This document shows, piece by piece, positions 8,265 through 17,628 of a stretch of 64,000 bases of DNA. Below the pieces are notes generated by a model. It did no database searches. It was not told where the DNA came from and saw only the letters and a program-made list of their open reading frames with translations. This stretch comes from Saprospiraceae bacterium (GTDB lineage: Bacteria; Bacteroidota; Bacteroidia; Chitinophagales; Saprospiraceae), in contig JAHDHL010000007.1 of the NCBI GenBank assembly GCA_020631355.1, forward strand, positions 1 to 64,000. Direction: 5' to 3'. The position numbers and the translations under genes were made by a program. Position 1 is the first letter of the stretch; each line of letters begins with the position of its first letter.

Positions 8265-8272
8265 CAAAGGTA
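8265..8272 (-). promoter_or_regulatory. -7 promoter box of pyrR-pyrB
   Basis: TACCTTTG on the minus strand is a perfect match to the Bacteroidota TAnnTTTG box. It ends 6 nt before the pyrR ATG, so transcription should start at or next to the start codon. Confidence 0.6.
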
Positions 8273-8306
8273 GGGTTTTCGTTATTTATTCCATTCATTC
8301 CTAGAC

Positions 8307-8336
8307 AAAAAAAGAGGCTGCAAATTGCAGCCTCTT
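8307..8336 (-). terminator. intrinsic terminator of argS
   Basis: Stem AAGAGGCTGC / GCAGCCTCTT (10 bp, 5-nt loop AATTT on the minus strand) followed leftward by a run of T (plus-strand A at 8307-8313). It is placed 7 bp beyond the argS stop and upstream of the pyrR promoter. Confidence 0.9.
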
Positions 8337-8342
8337 ACTTTA

Positions 8343-10190
8343 TTACATTCTTTCAGGAATTTCAATTCCCAATAATCCCATTCCAGATGTCAGGACATTG
8401 AGGGTGCTGGTTGAGAGTGCTTTTCTGAAAGCCTTGGCTTCCTGGTTCTCAGCCCTTATGACGGATAAGCCTGAATTATAGAATTTATGATATCCCTTAG
8501 CTAGGGCATAACAGTAATTTGCCAGATGGGACGGATCATAATCCTGGGCTGCTTCCTTGATAATGCTTGGGAATGCATGCAACATCTGAAGCAATTCCTT
8601 TTCAGCCTCATGGATGGATTCATAGCCATTCAAATCATCAAAATCCACCTCATCCAATTTTCTTAGGATGGACTTAATCCTCACACCGGCATTCTGGATA
8701 TAAGGGCCCGTCTGTCCCTGCATATCCACGGATTCGCTCGGGTCAAAAATCATGGATTTCTTAGGATTCACCTTAATAATGAAGTACTTCAGTGCGGCAA
8801 GGCCGATCTGACCGAAGATTTTTTGTTTTTCTTCCTCAGATACTCCATCCAAAGTACCAATGGCTTCACCATTCTTAGCCGCTTCCTGTATGACTTCTTT
8901 CATCAGATCATCGGCATCAACAACAGTACCTTCCCTTGACTTCATTCTTCCTGAGGGCAGATTGACCATACCATAATTCAGGTGATAGCAACCATCCGCA
9001 AAGGATTCTCCCAGTCTTTTGAGAATCTCGAATAACACCTTGAAGTGGTGGTTCTGCTCATCCGCAACGACATAAATCATCTTTTCCATTCCAAAATCCT
9101 GGTATCTCAACTTGGCAGTACCGATATCCTGGGTCATGTAAACGGACGTCCCATCGCTCCTCAACACCAATTTATGATCTAGCTTGGCATCCTCAAGGTC
9201 AATCCAGACTGAATTATCATCCTTCTTATAGAAAATACCATTCTCGATTCCTTCCTCTATGATATCCTTACCCAATAGATAGGTATTGGATTCATAATAT
9301 AACTTATCAAAATGAACACCCAGATTCTCATAGGTTACATCAAACCCCTTGTAAACCCAACCATTCATCATCCTCCATAAATCCCTGACTTCCTTATCCC
9401 CGGCTTCCCATTTCAGAAGCATGTCCTTGGCTTCCGCACCTAATTCACTATACTCATTGAAATAATCATTCTTATATTTCTTGAAGAATGCCTCAACATT
9501 TTCCGGTTTCACTGCCTTGGACTCCAACAACTGTTGGGCAGCTGAGGACTTCTGCCATTCAGCATATTCTCCCCTTAACTGAGCATCAAATACCACATAC
9601 CAATGACCCACAAAGTGGTCACTTTTCACCCCTTCGGATTCGGGTGTCTTACCCTCTCCGAATTTTTTCCAGGCCAACATGGACTTACAAATAGCAATTC
9701 CCCTATCATTTATGATTTGTACCTTAACCACATCATGACCAGCCGCCTCAAGAATCCTTGAAGTGGACCAACCCAATAGGATATTCCTAACATGACCGAG
9801 GTGAAGCGGCTTATTCGTATTTGGAGAGGAAAATTCCACCATCGCTTTCTCTCCTGTCTTTGGTGATTCGCCATAGGAGGTATCCTCCTTGATTCTTGAA
9901 AGAAAATGCTTCCAATAATCATCACTGACCGTCAAATTAAGGAAACCCTTGATGACGTTATATGCCGTGAAGTCTTTGGTATTTTCTATCAGGTAAGCTC
10001 CTAGTTCTTCTGCAATTTGATCTGGTTTCTTGCGTGCATCCCTAGCGAATGGAAATGTAACAACTGTATAATCTCCCTCGAATTCCTTCTTGGTAGTATT
10101 AACAATCAATTTCTCCTTCGGCACATCAATATCGTATAATGATTTGAGCGCAGCAGGTACCTTTTCGTCTATGATTTGTAAAATATCCAT
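8343..10190 (-). CDS. argS: arginyl-tRNA synthetase
   Basis: Charges tRNA-Arg. A 615-residue class I synthetase with the N-terminal additional domain (residues 1-110), the HIGH-type motif in NKPLHLGHVRN (about 130), the KMSKS-region equivalent GRMKSREGTVVD (about 415-425, lacking the second Lys as is common in ArgRS), and the C-terminal anticodon-binding DALR domain ending GLLGIEIPERM. Length and gene boundaries are typical. It is divergent from the UbiA-like gene; a TTTG-N18-TAACTTTG promoter reads into it from 10265 to 10236. It ends in a clear intrinsic terminator. Confidence 0.97.
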   Translation of the reverse strand: MDILQIIDEKVPAALKSLYDIDVPKEKLIVNTTKKEFEGDYTVVTFPFARDARKKPDQIAEELGAYLIENTKDFTAYNVIKGFLNLTVSDDYWKHFLSRIKEDTSYGESPKTGEKAMVEFSSPNTNKPLHLGHVRNILLGWSTSRILEAAGHDVVKVQIINDRGIAICKSMLAWKKFGEGKTPESEGVKSDHFVGHWYVVFDAQLRGEYAEWQKSSAAQQLLESKAVKPENVEAFFKKYKNDYFNEYSELGAEAKDMLLKWEAGDKEVRDLWRMMNGWVYKGFDVTYENLGVHFDKLYYESNTYLLGKDIIEEGIENGIFYKKDDNSVWIDLEDAKLDHKLVLRSDGTSVYMTQDIGTAKLRYQDFGMEKMIYVVADEQNHHFKVLFEILKRLGESFADGCYHLNYGMVNLPSGRMKSREGTVVDADDLMKEVIQEAAKNGEAIGTLDGVSEEEKQKIFGQIGLAALKYFIIKVNPKKSMIFDPSESVDMQGQTGPYIQNAGVRIKSILRKLDEVDFDDLNGYESIHEAEKELLQMLHAFPSIIKEAAQDYDPSHLANYCYALAKGYHKFYNSGLSVIRAENQEAKAFRKALSTSTLNVLTSGMGLLGIEIPERM

Positions 10191-10235
10191 CAGATGCTTT
10201 ATGTTTTATGAAGAACTTGGTTCTTTATAGTGGCG

Positions 10236-10265
10236 CAAAGTTATTACATTTGGTGTATAACCAAA
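10236..10265 (-). promoter_or_regulatory. argS promoter
   Basis: Minus strand: TTTG (10262-10265), an 18-nt spacer, then TAACTTTG (10236-10243). Both elements match the Bacteroidota -33/-7 consensus. The predicted 5' leader is about 40 nt. Confidence 0.65.
10245..10252 (+). promoter_or_regulatory. -7 box toward the UbiA-like gene
   Basis: TACATTTG on the plus strand, one base away from the argS -7 box on the other strand. A -33 TTG at 10217-10219 is 25 nt upstream, longer than ideal, so this promoter would be weaker than that of argS. Confidence 0.4.
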
Positions 10266-10288
10266 TAATTTGTCCAAGGATTCCTCGG

Positions 10289-11206
10289 ATGTCCGATTTT
10301 TTCAGAAAAGTAGCCACAAATCTTCCCATAGATGCTTTCTTTAAAGGGTCTATCTTTTATCTATTGGGACAAACCCTAGGACTCCAGCATGGTGTAGGGT
10401 ATCACACCCACGTTGGACTGATCGGTTGGATGATTGTTATCGGGATGCTCTTTGCCTTTCATTTTACAGGCTTCATTATTTACCAAAGACAATACAGTAT
10501 ACTTTGTTCCTTATTCCCGAATCAGAATAAAAGTGGGGTTCCCTCCCTCTCCTTCAGTCGATGGGGACTTGGAGTTTCAATATTTCTAGTATTGGGAATG
10601 CTTGTGTTATTGTTTCAAACATCCAATGATCTTACACTATTTGGATACATTATGGCAGCCATTATACTTGGTATCCTATATTTCCCACCTGTTCATCTTA
10701 ATTTCAAAGGCGGAAGTGAAATCATCGAAGCATTGGGCTTGGCTGTACTGATTCCCTTATTCTCTGCCCATATACAATCAGGGGAATGGATATGGGAACG
10801 GAGTGGTTCTGTCATCACTCCTTTGTTCATGCTTACCTTGGCAGCACTGATAGCAGCTAATCTACCCATGAAAAGGCAACATCAATACATTGGGAAATCC
10901 ACCTTGGTAACGGTTTCTGGTATCATGGGCGGACAAAGGACATCCTTTATATTACAAATCCTATCCGCATTCTCATTTCTGATATTCATCGTGATGCAAA
11001 CGAGTCCCATATCCTGGACCTATGGTACCCTGGCCATTATTCCTATATTGGTTTCAGGTTGGAAAAGTTACCAAAGGATACAATTGGAAAACGTGAGGAA
11101 CCTTACTTTCCTCAACCTTTATCAGAATAGCATACGAAGTACCCTTTGGATTGTGATACTTATATCCTGTCTAGGATTGACCATGAATTATTGGACAGGG
11201 CCCTAG
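10289..11206 (+). CDS. UbiA-like polytopic membrane protein lacking Asp-rich motifs
   Basis: About 305 residues with 8-9 hydrophobic segments. The overall pattern resembles MenA/UbiA prenyltransferases: YFPPVHLNFKGGSEIIEALG matches the mid-protein PxxLxYxGxGE region of MenA, and NLPMKRQHQYIGKSTLV aligns with the second motif that normally reads NDxxDxxxDxxxGKRTL. The catalytic aspartates are absent at that position, and no NDxxDxxxD motif is visible at the first site. It may therefore be an inactive or repurposed family member. The ATG at 10289 is preferred over one at 10208, which would place 27 extra residues over the divergent promoter. It is convergent with hemE, 23 bp away. Confidence 0.55.
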   Translation: MSDFFRKVATNLPIDAFFKGSIFYLLGQTLGLQHGVGYHTHVGLIGWMIVIGMLFAFHFTGFIIYQRQYSILCSLFPNQNKSGVPSLSFSRWGLGVSIFLVLGMLVLLFQTSNDLTLFGYIMAAIILGILYFPPVHLNFKGGSEIIEALGLAVLIPLFSAHIQSGEWIWERSGSVITPLFMLTLAALIAANLPMKRQHQYIGKSTLVTVSGIMGGQRTSFILQILSAFSFLIFIVMQTSPISWTYGTLAIIPILVSGWKSYQRIQLENVRNLTFLNLYQNSIRSTLWIVILISCLGLTMNYWTGP

Positions 11207-11229
11207 AGACAGGATACTATCTTGACTTC

Positions 11230-12258
11230 CTAATAGCTGAAAGACTTAACGGTATTGACGAAGCACTTCACTCCATCCAAAGGCGTATCAGGATAAACAC
11301 CATGACCCAAGTTGACGATATGATGTCCATTGAATTTACGGATCATTTTCTTGGTCTCGGCCTCTATGTTCTCATGGGAGGAATAAAGCATACAAGGATC
11401 AAGATTTCCCTGAACAACCTGTTCATCACCGAGAATATTCCTCGCGTGGTGTGGGTCCGTATTCCAATCCAACCCAATAACATTACAATCCAAACTTCCC
11501 ATTGACGGCAATGCAAACCAAGCTCCCTTGGCAAATACCGTAATCGGAGCCTCATCTATGGCATCACAAATTTTCCTGATGTATCTCAAGGAGAATTCCT
11601 CATATTGCTTAGGAGAGAGGATACCTGCCCACGAATCGAAAATCTGTACCAAATCAGCCCCTGACTGGATCTTCAATTTGAGGTATTCAATGATGGTATC
11701 GGATAACTTATCCAACAATAAATGAGCTGCCTCAGGTTGGGTATAAAGGAATTTCTTAGCCTTGGAGAAAGTTTTACTTCCGCTTCCCTCAATCATATAT
11801 GAAAGCAATGTCCAAGGTGCACCTGAAAAACCGATTAATGGAATGCGGCCATTCAGTTCTTTCTTGGTAATCTCCAATGCCTTGAACACATAATCCAAAT
11901 CCGCAGCGGCTTCAGCTCCTGATTTCAACTTCCTTACATCATCCATACTCTGGATGGTCTTTGGAAACCAAGGTCCCTTTTTCTCTACCATCTGATATTC
12001 CAGCCCCATGGTTTCCGGAATCACCAGGATATCGGAGAAAATGATGGCTGCATCCACATCCAACTCGTCCACGGGTTGGATGGTCACTTCAGCTGCGAGA
12101 TGAGGTGTTTCCACCAACTCCTTGAATCCTGAAAGTTTCCCCCTCAGGGCTCTGTATTGAGGTAGAATCCTACCTGCCTGTCTCATCAGCCAAACCGGAG
12201 GACGCTCCGTCAACTCACCCTTGGCTGCCCTTAGAAATAGATCATTTTTTAATTCCAT
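11230..12258 (-). CDS. hemE: uroporphyrinogen decarboxylase
   Basis: Decarboxylates uroporphyrinogen III to coproporphyrinogen III in heme synthesis. 342 residues, the usual length. The signature [17 protein letters not shown] (residues about 20-36), the catalytic Asp region [31 protein letters not shown], and the C-terminal [11 protein letters not shown] are all present. ATG start. A near-consensus -7 box TAATATTG (one mismatch) ends 4 nt before the ATG, again suggesting a very short leader. No other heme genes are adjacent. Confidence 0.96.
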   Translation of the reverse strand: MELKNDLFLRAAKGELTERPPVWLMRQAGRILPQYRALRGKLSGFKELVETPHLAAEVTIQPVDELDVDAAIIFSDILVIPETMGLEYQMVEKKGPWFPKTIQSMDDVRKLKSGAEAAADLDYVFKALEITKKELNGRIPLIGFSGAPWTLLSYMIEGSGSKTFSKAKKFLYTQPEAAHLLLDKLSDTIIEYLKLKIQSGADLVQIFDSWAGILSPKQYEEFSLRYIRKICDAIDEAPITVFAKGAWFALPSMGSLDCNVIGLDWNTDPHHARNILGDEQVVQGNLDPCMLYSSHENIEAETKKMIRKFNGHHIVNLGHGVYPDTPLDGVKCFVNTVKSFSY

Positions 12259-12262
12259 GCCG

Positions 12263-12270
12263 CAATATTA
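12263..12270 (-). promoter_or_regulatory. putative hemE -7 box
   Basis: TAATATTG on the minus strand differs from TAnnTTTG at one position and lies 4 nt before the hemE ATG. Weak evidence on its own; it fits the short-leader pattern seen at pyrR and the ankyrin gene. Confidence 0.3.
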
Positions 12271-12342
12271 TTGAAAAGTGGCTTGCGAAGTCTCACTTCT
12301 TCGTCAAATTTTCTCTATGTATATAAAAACTGGACAAACATC

Positions 12343-14463
12343 TTGAAAAATACCCTAAGAAGCATACCATTGATCAGGTTTTGTATTCCATTCATACTTG
12401 GAATTATCAGTTATGACCACTTCCAACTCCCCTACATCTATCCTACGCTAGGTTTAGGATTAGGGCTATCCATCCTGCTCCATATGTTCCAAAAACGCAA
12501 CCCCTTTGGTTTTGGAATCATGTTCTACCTAAATCTATTCTTACTTGGACAATCCGTATGTCACTATCATGCGGTGCCTTATTTATCCGATTCATCTGAC
12601 AAGGTCATTCCGAAGCAAGTGGAGGGATGGATTGGTACCATACGTTCAGTACCTAAGATTAAGAATCATATCGAGTTTGAAGTTCAGTTGGATGCCATAA
12701 AAATCAATGGTCAGTATCAGATTTCAGATGCTAAGATTTTATCAAGGGTTGAATTGGATAAAACATCTCTGGAACTCGGTTATGGAGAAAAAATACTTTC
12801 GAATGCAAGGATTCAGGACATTCCGACAGCAACGAATCCGAATAGTTTTGATTACAAGACTTTCCTTTACCGAAAAGGTATTCGTTACCAAACATTCATC
12901 AAGGAAGCCGAATATCGGGTATTATCCTATCCTGCTGAAACTTCCATATGGGAGTGGAGTCACCAATTACAAGGAAAAGGACTGGATATATTAAGAAAGC
13001 ATCTGGACAGTCCCAATGAATATGCTGTGGGTGCTGCCTTGATACTCGGAAGCAAATCCGAAATGGGAGAAGCCGTCAAGAATGCTTACGGAGATACGGG
13101 AGCAACACACGTCCTAGCTGTTTCTGGGCTTCATGTGGGTATCCTGATGATGATTGTGAATTTTCTATTCGGGCTTTTAGGCCGCCGTAATGGAAATGTC
13201 TTCCTTTGGATTAGATTGATGATTTCATTGGGTGTCCTATGGTCTTTTGCATTGGTCACAGGGGCTTCCCCTTCCGTTCTGAGAGCAACCACCATGTTTT
13301 CATTCGTAATGGTCGGCACCATCATGAACAAGGGTGGGAACATTTATAACACATTAGCTGCCTCAGCCATATTCTTGCTTTTCATCCAACCCAGTATGCT
13401 GTTCCAACCCGGATTCCAACTCTCCTACTTGGCTGTCATCGGAATTGTTTTTTTCCAGCCGATTATTTATAAGAAATGGTATGTAGAAAACAAATTCGGG
13501 GATTATATCTGGCAATTGATTTCTGTTTCATTGGCCGCACAATTGACAACCTTACCCATCAGCTTGTTTTATTTCCATCAATTCCCCAGTTACTTTCTCA
13601 TTTCAGGCATTATCGTAATACCTGCTGCAGGTATTATCATGAACTGCGGATTGGCTTTATTGGTATTGGAACAAATCCCTTTCCTTGCCTTTTTGGGCGA
13701 ATGGATTGGTCATTTATTATATGGCGTCATCTGGTTGATGAATTCTTTCATTTTCATGTTGAGTCACTTGCCTTTCAGTAAGATAGAACATATCAATATT
13801 TCCATCTTCGAAATGTTGATGCTGTATGCTAGTATAGGATGTCTTATGTTGGGAATATATCGTCTGAATCCTAAACTATACTTAGGTGCATTGACCTTGG
13901 CAATGGTTTTCAGCAGTAGCTATTGTGTAAGGAATATCCAACTTTATCATCAGTCCAAAACTGTCATATATGATGCTAAGGGATTGGCATTGGATTCTTG
14001 GTTCAATGGAAAGGTGTACCACCATAGTCCATTGAATGAAAAGGAACTTTTCTATGCCAGTAATGGCCAGAGAAACCGAGACAAGTACCATCATTATGAA
14101 AAAGATACCATATTCAAACATGAAGCTTTCATTCAATCAGGGCCACTTAAATTAATGATTATCAATTCCGAACACCCGCAAATATCAAGCACTCACAAAA
14201 TGAATATAGATGGGATTATCCTCGGGAAAGGAGCTTTTATTAATTTTGAGGCATTGATGGAGGATTATAACTTTGATTTTATTGTTGCAGACGGAAGTAA
14301 CAGTAGTTATAAAGTCAAAAAGTGGAAACAATATATCCCACCATCCATGGGCCATATCCCATTTTATCATACTAAGAATGGGGCCATTATCATCAAACAT
14401 CAACAGAATGAAACTGGATATCCCTCTCATGTCATATGCCAAAGTACTCAAAACCAAAACTGA
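12343..14463 (+). CDS. comEC: ComEC/Rec2 family DNA-uptake channel
   Basis: About 706 residues. N-terminal hydrophobic segments (LIRFCIPFILGIISYD), an OB-like DUF4131 region (residues about 95-200 of the product), then the Competence domain with ALILGSKSEMGEAVKNAYGD, GATHVLAVSGLHVGILMM and about eight further membrane spans. The last ~170 residues resemble a decayed metallo-beta-lactamase domain: no HxHxDH motif is visible, as is common in Bacteroidota ComEC. It transports single-stranded DNA across the inner membrane during transformation. No ATG is usable; a TTG at 12343 gives the family-like start LKNTLRSIPLIRF, while a TTG at 12271 would overlap the hemE promoter. The downstream HsdR_N gene overlaps its 3' end by 56 bp. 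Confidence 0.85.
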   Translation: MKNTLRSIPLIRFCIPFILGIISYDHFQLPYIYPTLGLGLGLSILLHMFQKRNPFGFGIMFYLNLFLLGQSVCHYHAVPYLSDSSDKVIPKQVEGWIGTIRSVPKIKNHIEFEVQLDAIKINGQYQISDAKILSRVELDKTSLELGYGEKILSNARIQDIPTATNPNSFDYKTFLYRKGIRYQTFIKEAEYRVLSYPAETSIWEWSHQLQGKGLDILRKHLDSPNEYAVGAALILGSKSEMGEAVKNAYGDTGATHVLAVSGLHVGILMMIVNFLFGLLGRRNGNVFLWIRLMISLGVLWSFALVTGASPSVLRATTMFSFVMVGTIMNKGGNIYNTLAASAIFLLFIQPSMLFQPGFQLSYLAVIGIVFFQPIIYKKWYVENKFGDYIWQLISVSLAAQLTTLPISLFYFHQFPSYFLISGIIVIPAAGIIMNCGLALLVLEQIPFLAFLGEWIGHLLYGVIWLMNSFIFMLSHLPFSKIEHINISIFEMLMLYASIGCLMLGIYRLNPKLYLGALTLAMVFSSSYCVRNIQLYHQSKTVIYDAKGLALDSWFNGKVYHHSPLNEKELFYASNGQRNRDKYHHYEKDTIFKHEAFIQSGPLKLMIINSEHPQISSTHKMNIDGIILGKGAFINFEALMEDYNFDFIVADGSNSSYKVKKWKQYIPPSMGHIPFYHTKNGAIIIKHQQNETGYPSHVICQSTQNQN

Positions 14464-14875
14464 GGACGGTAAAAGATATATCTGGGATGATATCCGGAAG
14501 AAATGGTATGTTCTCCAACCTGAAGAATTCGTAAGACAGCTCCTTGTCCAATATCTGATTCAAGACTGTGGATACAACAAGAATAAGATTCAGATAGAAA
14601 AAGGATTGGTAGTGAATGGTAAGGAGAAACGATTTGATATTCTGGTGTATGATGAGGATTTTCGACCTTACCTGTTGGTTGAATGCAAAAGACCGGAAAT
14701 TCCGGTTGACCAAAAGGTGTTCGACCAGATTTCTGTTTATAATATTGAATTACAAGTCCCTTATCTTTTGGTCAGTAACGGTCTCGACACTTATGCATGC
14801 TCCATTAATCAGGAGGAAAAATCCTATGCATTCCTTGATGCCATCCCCTTGCCGAATAAAAATGACAAAGCCTAA
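14408..14875 (+). CDS. HsdR N-terminal-type (PD-(D/E)xK fold) protein
   Basis: About 155 residues matching the stand-alone type I restriction enzyme R N-terminal domain found widely in Bacteroidota. The nuclease-fold residues are in order: Glu in LQPEEFVRQ, Asp in KRFDILVYDED, and the E-x-K of LLVECKRPEIP, followed by DQISVYN. There is no helicase domain and no HsdM/HsdS nearby, so it is not a restriction system as it stands. The ATG at 14408 lies inside comEC (56-bp overlap); a second ATG at 14429 is possible. Overlap implies co-transcription and perhaps translational coupling with comEC. The activity is not established. Confidence 0.75.
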   Translation: MKLDIPLMSYAKVLKTKTEDGKRYIWDDIRKKWYVLQPEEFVRQLLVQYLIQDCGYNKNKIQIEKGLVVNGKEKRFDILVYDEDFRPYLLVECKRPEIPVDQKVFDQISVYNIELQVPYLLVSNGLDTYACSINQEEKSYAFLDAIPLPNKNDKA

Positions 14876-14890
14876 GCATAGCTTAGGCTT
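14868..14890. terminator. hairpin between convergent HsdR_N and carboxyltransferase genes
   Basis: AAGCCTAAG / CTTAGGCTT, a 9-bp perfect stem with loop CATAG. The stop codon of the HsdR_N gene lies in the left arm. There is no strong T-tract on either side, so efficiency is uncertain. Confidence 0.45.
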
Positions 14891-14896
14891 ACATCT

Positions 14897-16441
14897 TTAT
14901 AAAGGTAGATTACCATGTTTTTTCTTGGGTAACTCCGCTACCTTATTCTCCAACATTGAAAATGCCTTGATGAGTTTTCTACGAGAATCCCTCGGTGCGA
15001 TAACCTCATCAATGAATCCTCTTGCAGCAGCACGATAAGGATGTGCGAACTTATCCGCATACTCTGCTTCTTTTTCCTTGAGTTTGGCTTCAGGGTCATC
15101 AGCTGCCTTGATTTCCCTGCGGAAAATAATTTCACTGGCTCCCTTAGCACCCATTACTGCAATTTCAGCATTGGGCCAAGCAAAATTCATATCTGCTCCG
15201 ATATGCTTTGAATTCATCACATCATATGCTCCTCCATAGGCTTTTCTGGTAATCAGTGTAATCCTAGGAACTGTAGCTTCACTGAAAGCATAGAGAAGTT
15301 TTGCTCCATTGGTGATGATGGCATTCCACTCCTGATCCGTACCCGGCAGGAATCCCGGTACATCCACCAATACCAATAAGGGAATATTGAAACAATCGCA
15401 GAAACGAACGAATCTGGCGCCCTTCTTCGAACTATCCACATCCAAGACACCCGCCATATTCATGGGTTGGTTGGCTACGATACCAATACTCCTACCTGCA
15501 AGTCTTGCAAAACCGACTACGATATTCTCAGCATAGTCAGGATGGATTTCGAAAAATGATGACTCATCAACAATACCTGCAATTACATCCTTTATTTCAT
15601 AAGGTTGGCTGGAACTATCAGGAATGATGGACGATAATTCATCCCGAAGTTCCTCCCCTATCGTATATGGCAACCGAGCTGGTTTCTCGTTACAATTCTG
15701 AGGCATATAACTCAATAATTGCTTGAGTTTTTCGATACAGTCAATATCATTGGCAGCTGTTAGATGGGTAACACCCGATTTGGTCGAGTGTGCAGAGGCA
15801 CCACCCAATTCTTCTGAACTCACTTCCTCATTCGTAACGGTCTTGACCACATTCGGCCCTGTAACGAACATATAGGAAGTATCCTGAACCATCATGATAA
15901 AATCAGTAATGGCAGGGGAATAAACAGCTCCACCCGCACATGGCCCCATGATAGCGGAAATCTGTGGAACCACTCCCGATGCCAAGGTATTCCTATAAAA
16001 AATATCAGCATATCCACCCAATGAACGGACCCCCTCTTGTATCCTAGCTCCTCCTGAATCATTCAGACCAATAACCGGTGCACCATTCTGCATGGCCAAA
16101 TCCATGATTTTGCAAATTTTCTCAGCATGTGTCTCTGAAAGAGAACCTCCGAATACCGTAAAATCCTGCGCAAAGACATAGACCAAACGACCTGAAATGG
16201 TTCCGTATCCCGTTACGACACCATCACCAAGGAATACCTGTTTATCCATTCCGAAATCAGTCGTACGATGGGTCACAAGCATCCCAATTTCTTCAAAAGA
16301 ACCCTCATCCATAAGGAAATGGATTCTTTCCCTGGCTGTGAGTTTCCCCTTTTGATGTTGTTTGGCAATACGGTCCTTTCCACCACCTAATTCGGCTGCT
16401 TCTTTCTTACTTTTGAGTAGGTTCAAATTATCTTCTAGCAT
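14897..16441 (-). CDS. acyl-CoA carboxylase carboxyltransferase (propionyl-/methylmalonyl-CoA type)
   Basis: About 514 residues, typical of PccB/MmdA/AccD5 beta subunits, which transfer carboxyl groups between carboxybiotin and acyl-CoA. N-terminal half: [50 protein letters not shown] and [16 protein letters not shown], i.e. the two oxyanion-forming Gly loops. C-terminal half: [24 protein letters not shown] and [14 protein letters not shown]. The ATG at 16441 gives the normal [14 protein letters not shown] start. No biotin carboxylase or biotin carrier gene is nearby. Substrate (propionyl- vs methylmalonyl-CoA) cannot be told from sequence alone; the AckA-PduL fusion at 23.5 kb would fit propionate metabolism. 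Confidence 0.9.
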   Translation of the reverse strand: MLEDNLNLLKSKKEAAELGGGKDRIAKQHQKGKLTARERIHFLMDEGSFEEIGMLVTHRTTDFGMDKQVFLGDGVVTGYGTISGRLVYVFAQDFTVFGGSLSETHAEKICKIMDLAMQNGAPVIGLNDSGGARIQEGVRSLGGYADIFYRNTLASGVVPQISAIMGPCAGGAVYSPAITDFIMMVQDTSYMFVTGPNVVKTVTNEEVSSEELGGASAHSTKSGVTHLTAANDIDCIEKLKQLLSYMPQNCNEKPARLPYTIGEELRDELSSIIPDSSSQPYEIKDVIAGIVDESSFFEIHPDYAENIVVGFARLAGRSIGIVANQPMNMAGVLDVDSSKKGARFVRFCDCFNIPLLVLVDVPGFLPGTDQEWNAIITNGAKLLYAFSEATVPRITLITRKAYGGAYDVMNSKHIGADMNFAWPNAEIAVMGAKGASEIIFRREIKAADDPEAKLKEKEAEYADKFAHPYRAAARGFIDEVIAPRDSRRKLIKAFSMLENKVAELPKKKHGNLPL

Positions 16442-16611
16442 CAGAATGGAATATTTTGGTATCAATTGATTAGAAATCGGATACAAATATTGTAAAAATT
16501 CGCTACTTATGCCCCCGAGAATTCAAGTTTAGTTTCGTTCGTCAATATCATGTTCCATTTCTTTAACAAATGATATTATTTCCTTACATTATTTTCTCAA
16601 AACAAAACAGA

Positions 16612-17502
16612 ATGAATAGTAGGTCAATCATCATTTTAATCCTATGTGCATTCAGCACATCACTATGGTCCCAGCTTCCCAAGACTGAGATTTTCCACTT
16701 CAACTTTGAATCGACAGGTAAGAAAAAGAAATGGACGATTTCCAATCCCAAATTATTGACATTCGATAATAAGAATGGATATAACAATCAGCCCTCTTTC
16801 ATCGGAGACGAAATCTATATCACACAATCCTCCTATTCCAATGGTGGTGACCAGACAGATATCGTAGCCCTGAATGTGAATAACAAAACCAAGAGTCGAG
16901 TGACGCAAACGGGTGACAACGAATATTCACCCACAGCCCATCCTGATGGCCAATCCTTTTCGGTCATCAAGCAATACAAAGATGGAAGACAGCATTTGGT
17001 CAAGTATGCAATGGATCGGAAAGGCAAAGGGAAAATCCTTTTTTCAAAACATTCCAATATTGGTTATCACTGTTGGCTCACATCCACCAAAGTGGCACTT
17101 TTCCTTGTAGATGAGGCCAAGGGCCACCGACTAGTCATTGGTGATACACAAACTGGGGCCATCAAGCATGTGGCATTCAATGTGGGCCGTTGTCTGAAGA
17201 AATCGCCCAATGGTAATCTCATCTATCTGGATAAGGAAATTGAGGGGAATTGGAGGTTGAAAACCTTGAAACCCGAAACAGGCCAGACCATTCTATTGGG
17301 CCAAACCCTAACGGACGAGGAGGATTTCGAGGTTCTACCCAATGGTTATATCATAACAGGACATATGGGAAATATTTATCGACTCGAACCAGAGAATGGT
17401 TCTGAATGGGTTCCGATAGTCAGTCTTAAGTCATTCATCAAGAATAAGAAAATTAGCCGCATAGCAGTCAAGGACAACCAATTGGCCTTGGTGGTAGAAT
17501 AG
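16612..17502 (+). CDS. secreted beta-propeller-like (TolB-like) protein
   Basis: About 296 residues. The ATG at 16612 opens a signal peptide (RSIIILILCAFSTSLWSQ, cleavage likely before LPKTE). The mature part has repeated WD/PD40-like blades: DNEYSPTAHPDGQSFSVIKQ, the alternating segments GYHCWLTSTKVALFLVD and FEVLPNGYIITGH, each with a polar turn followed by beta strands. It resembles TolB/DPP-like propellers but has no enzyme domain or T9SS tail. Likely a periplasmic binding or scaffold protein; function unknown. It is divergent from the carboxyltransferase gene and stands alone. Confidence 0.6.
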   Translation: MNSRSIIILILCAFSTSLWSQLPKTEIFHFNFESTGKKKKWTISNPKLLTFDNKNGYNNQPSFIGDEIYITQSSYSNGGDQTDIVALNVNNKTKSRVTQTGDNEYSPTAHPDGQSFSVIKQYKDGRQHLVKYAMDRKGKGKILFSKHSNIGYHCWLTSTKVALFLVDEAKGHRLVIGDTQTGAIKHVAFNVGRCLKKSPNGNLIYLDKEIEGNWRLKTLKPETGQTILLGQTLTDEEDFEVLPNGYIITGHMGNIYRLEPENGSEWVPIVSLKSFIKNKKISRIAVKDNQLALVVE

Positions 17503-17575
17503 TGGCTCATTTTATGCAGTGGATTCCCTTGTATATGTAAAGTTCCGGCATTTCTCTTATTCGGTTGATTTAGGA

Positions 17576-17606
17576 TTTGAAAAGTGTCACCAAGCCTTAT
17601 ATTTGC
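17576..17606 (+). promoter_or_regulatory. promoter of the CtlX-type hydrolase gene
   Basis: TTTG (17576-17579), 19-nt spacer, TATATTTG (17599-17606), a full match to the Bacteroidota consensus. The start codon is 22 nt further on. Confidence 0.7.
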
Positions 17607-17628
17607 ATCGCAAAACTAACCAAGTACG

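Noticed and set aside
14408-14875. A type I restriction-modification system
   Set aside because: Only the N-terminal nuclease-fold domain is present; there is no helicase, HsdM or HsdS gene nearby.
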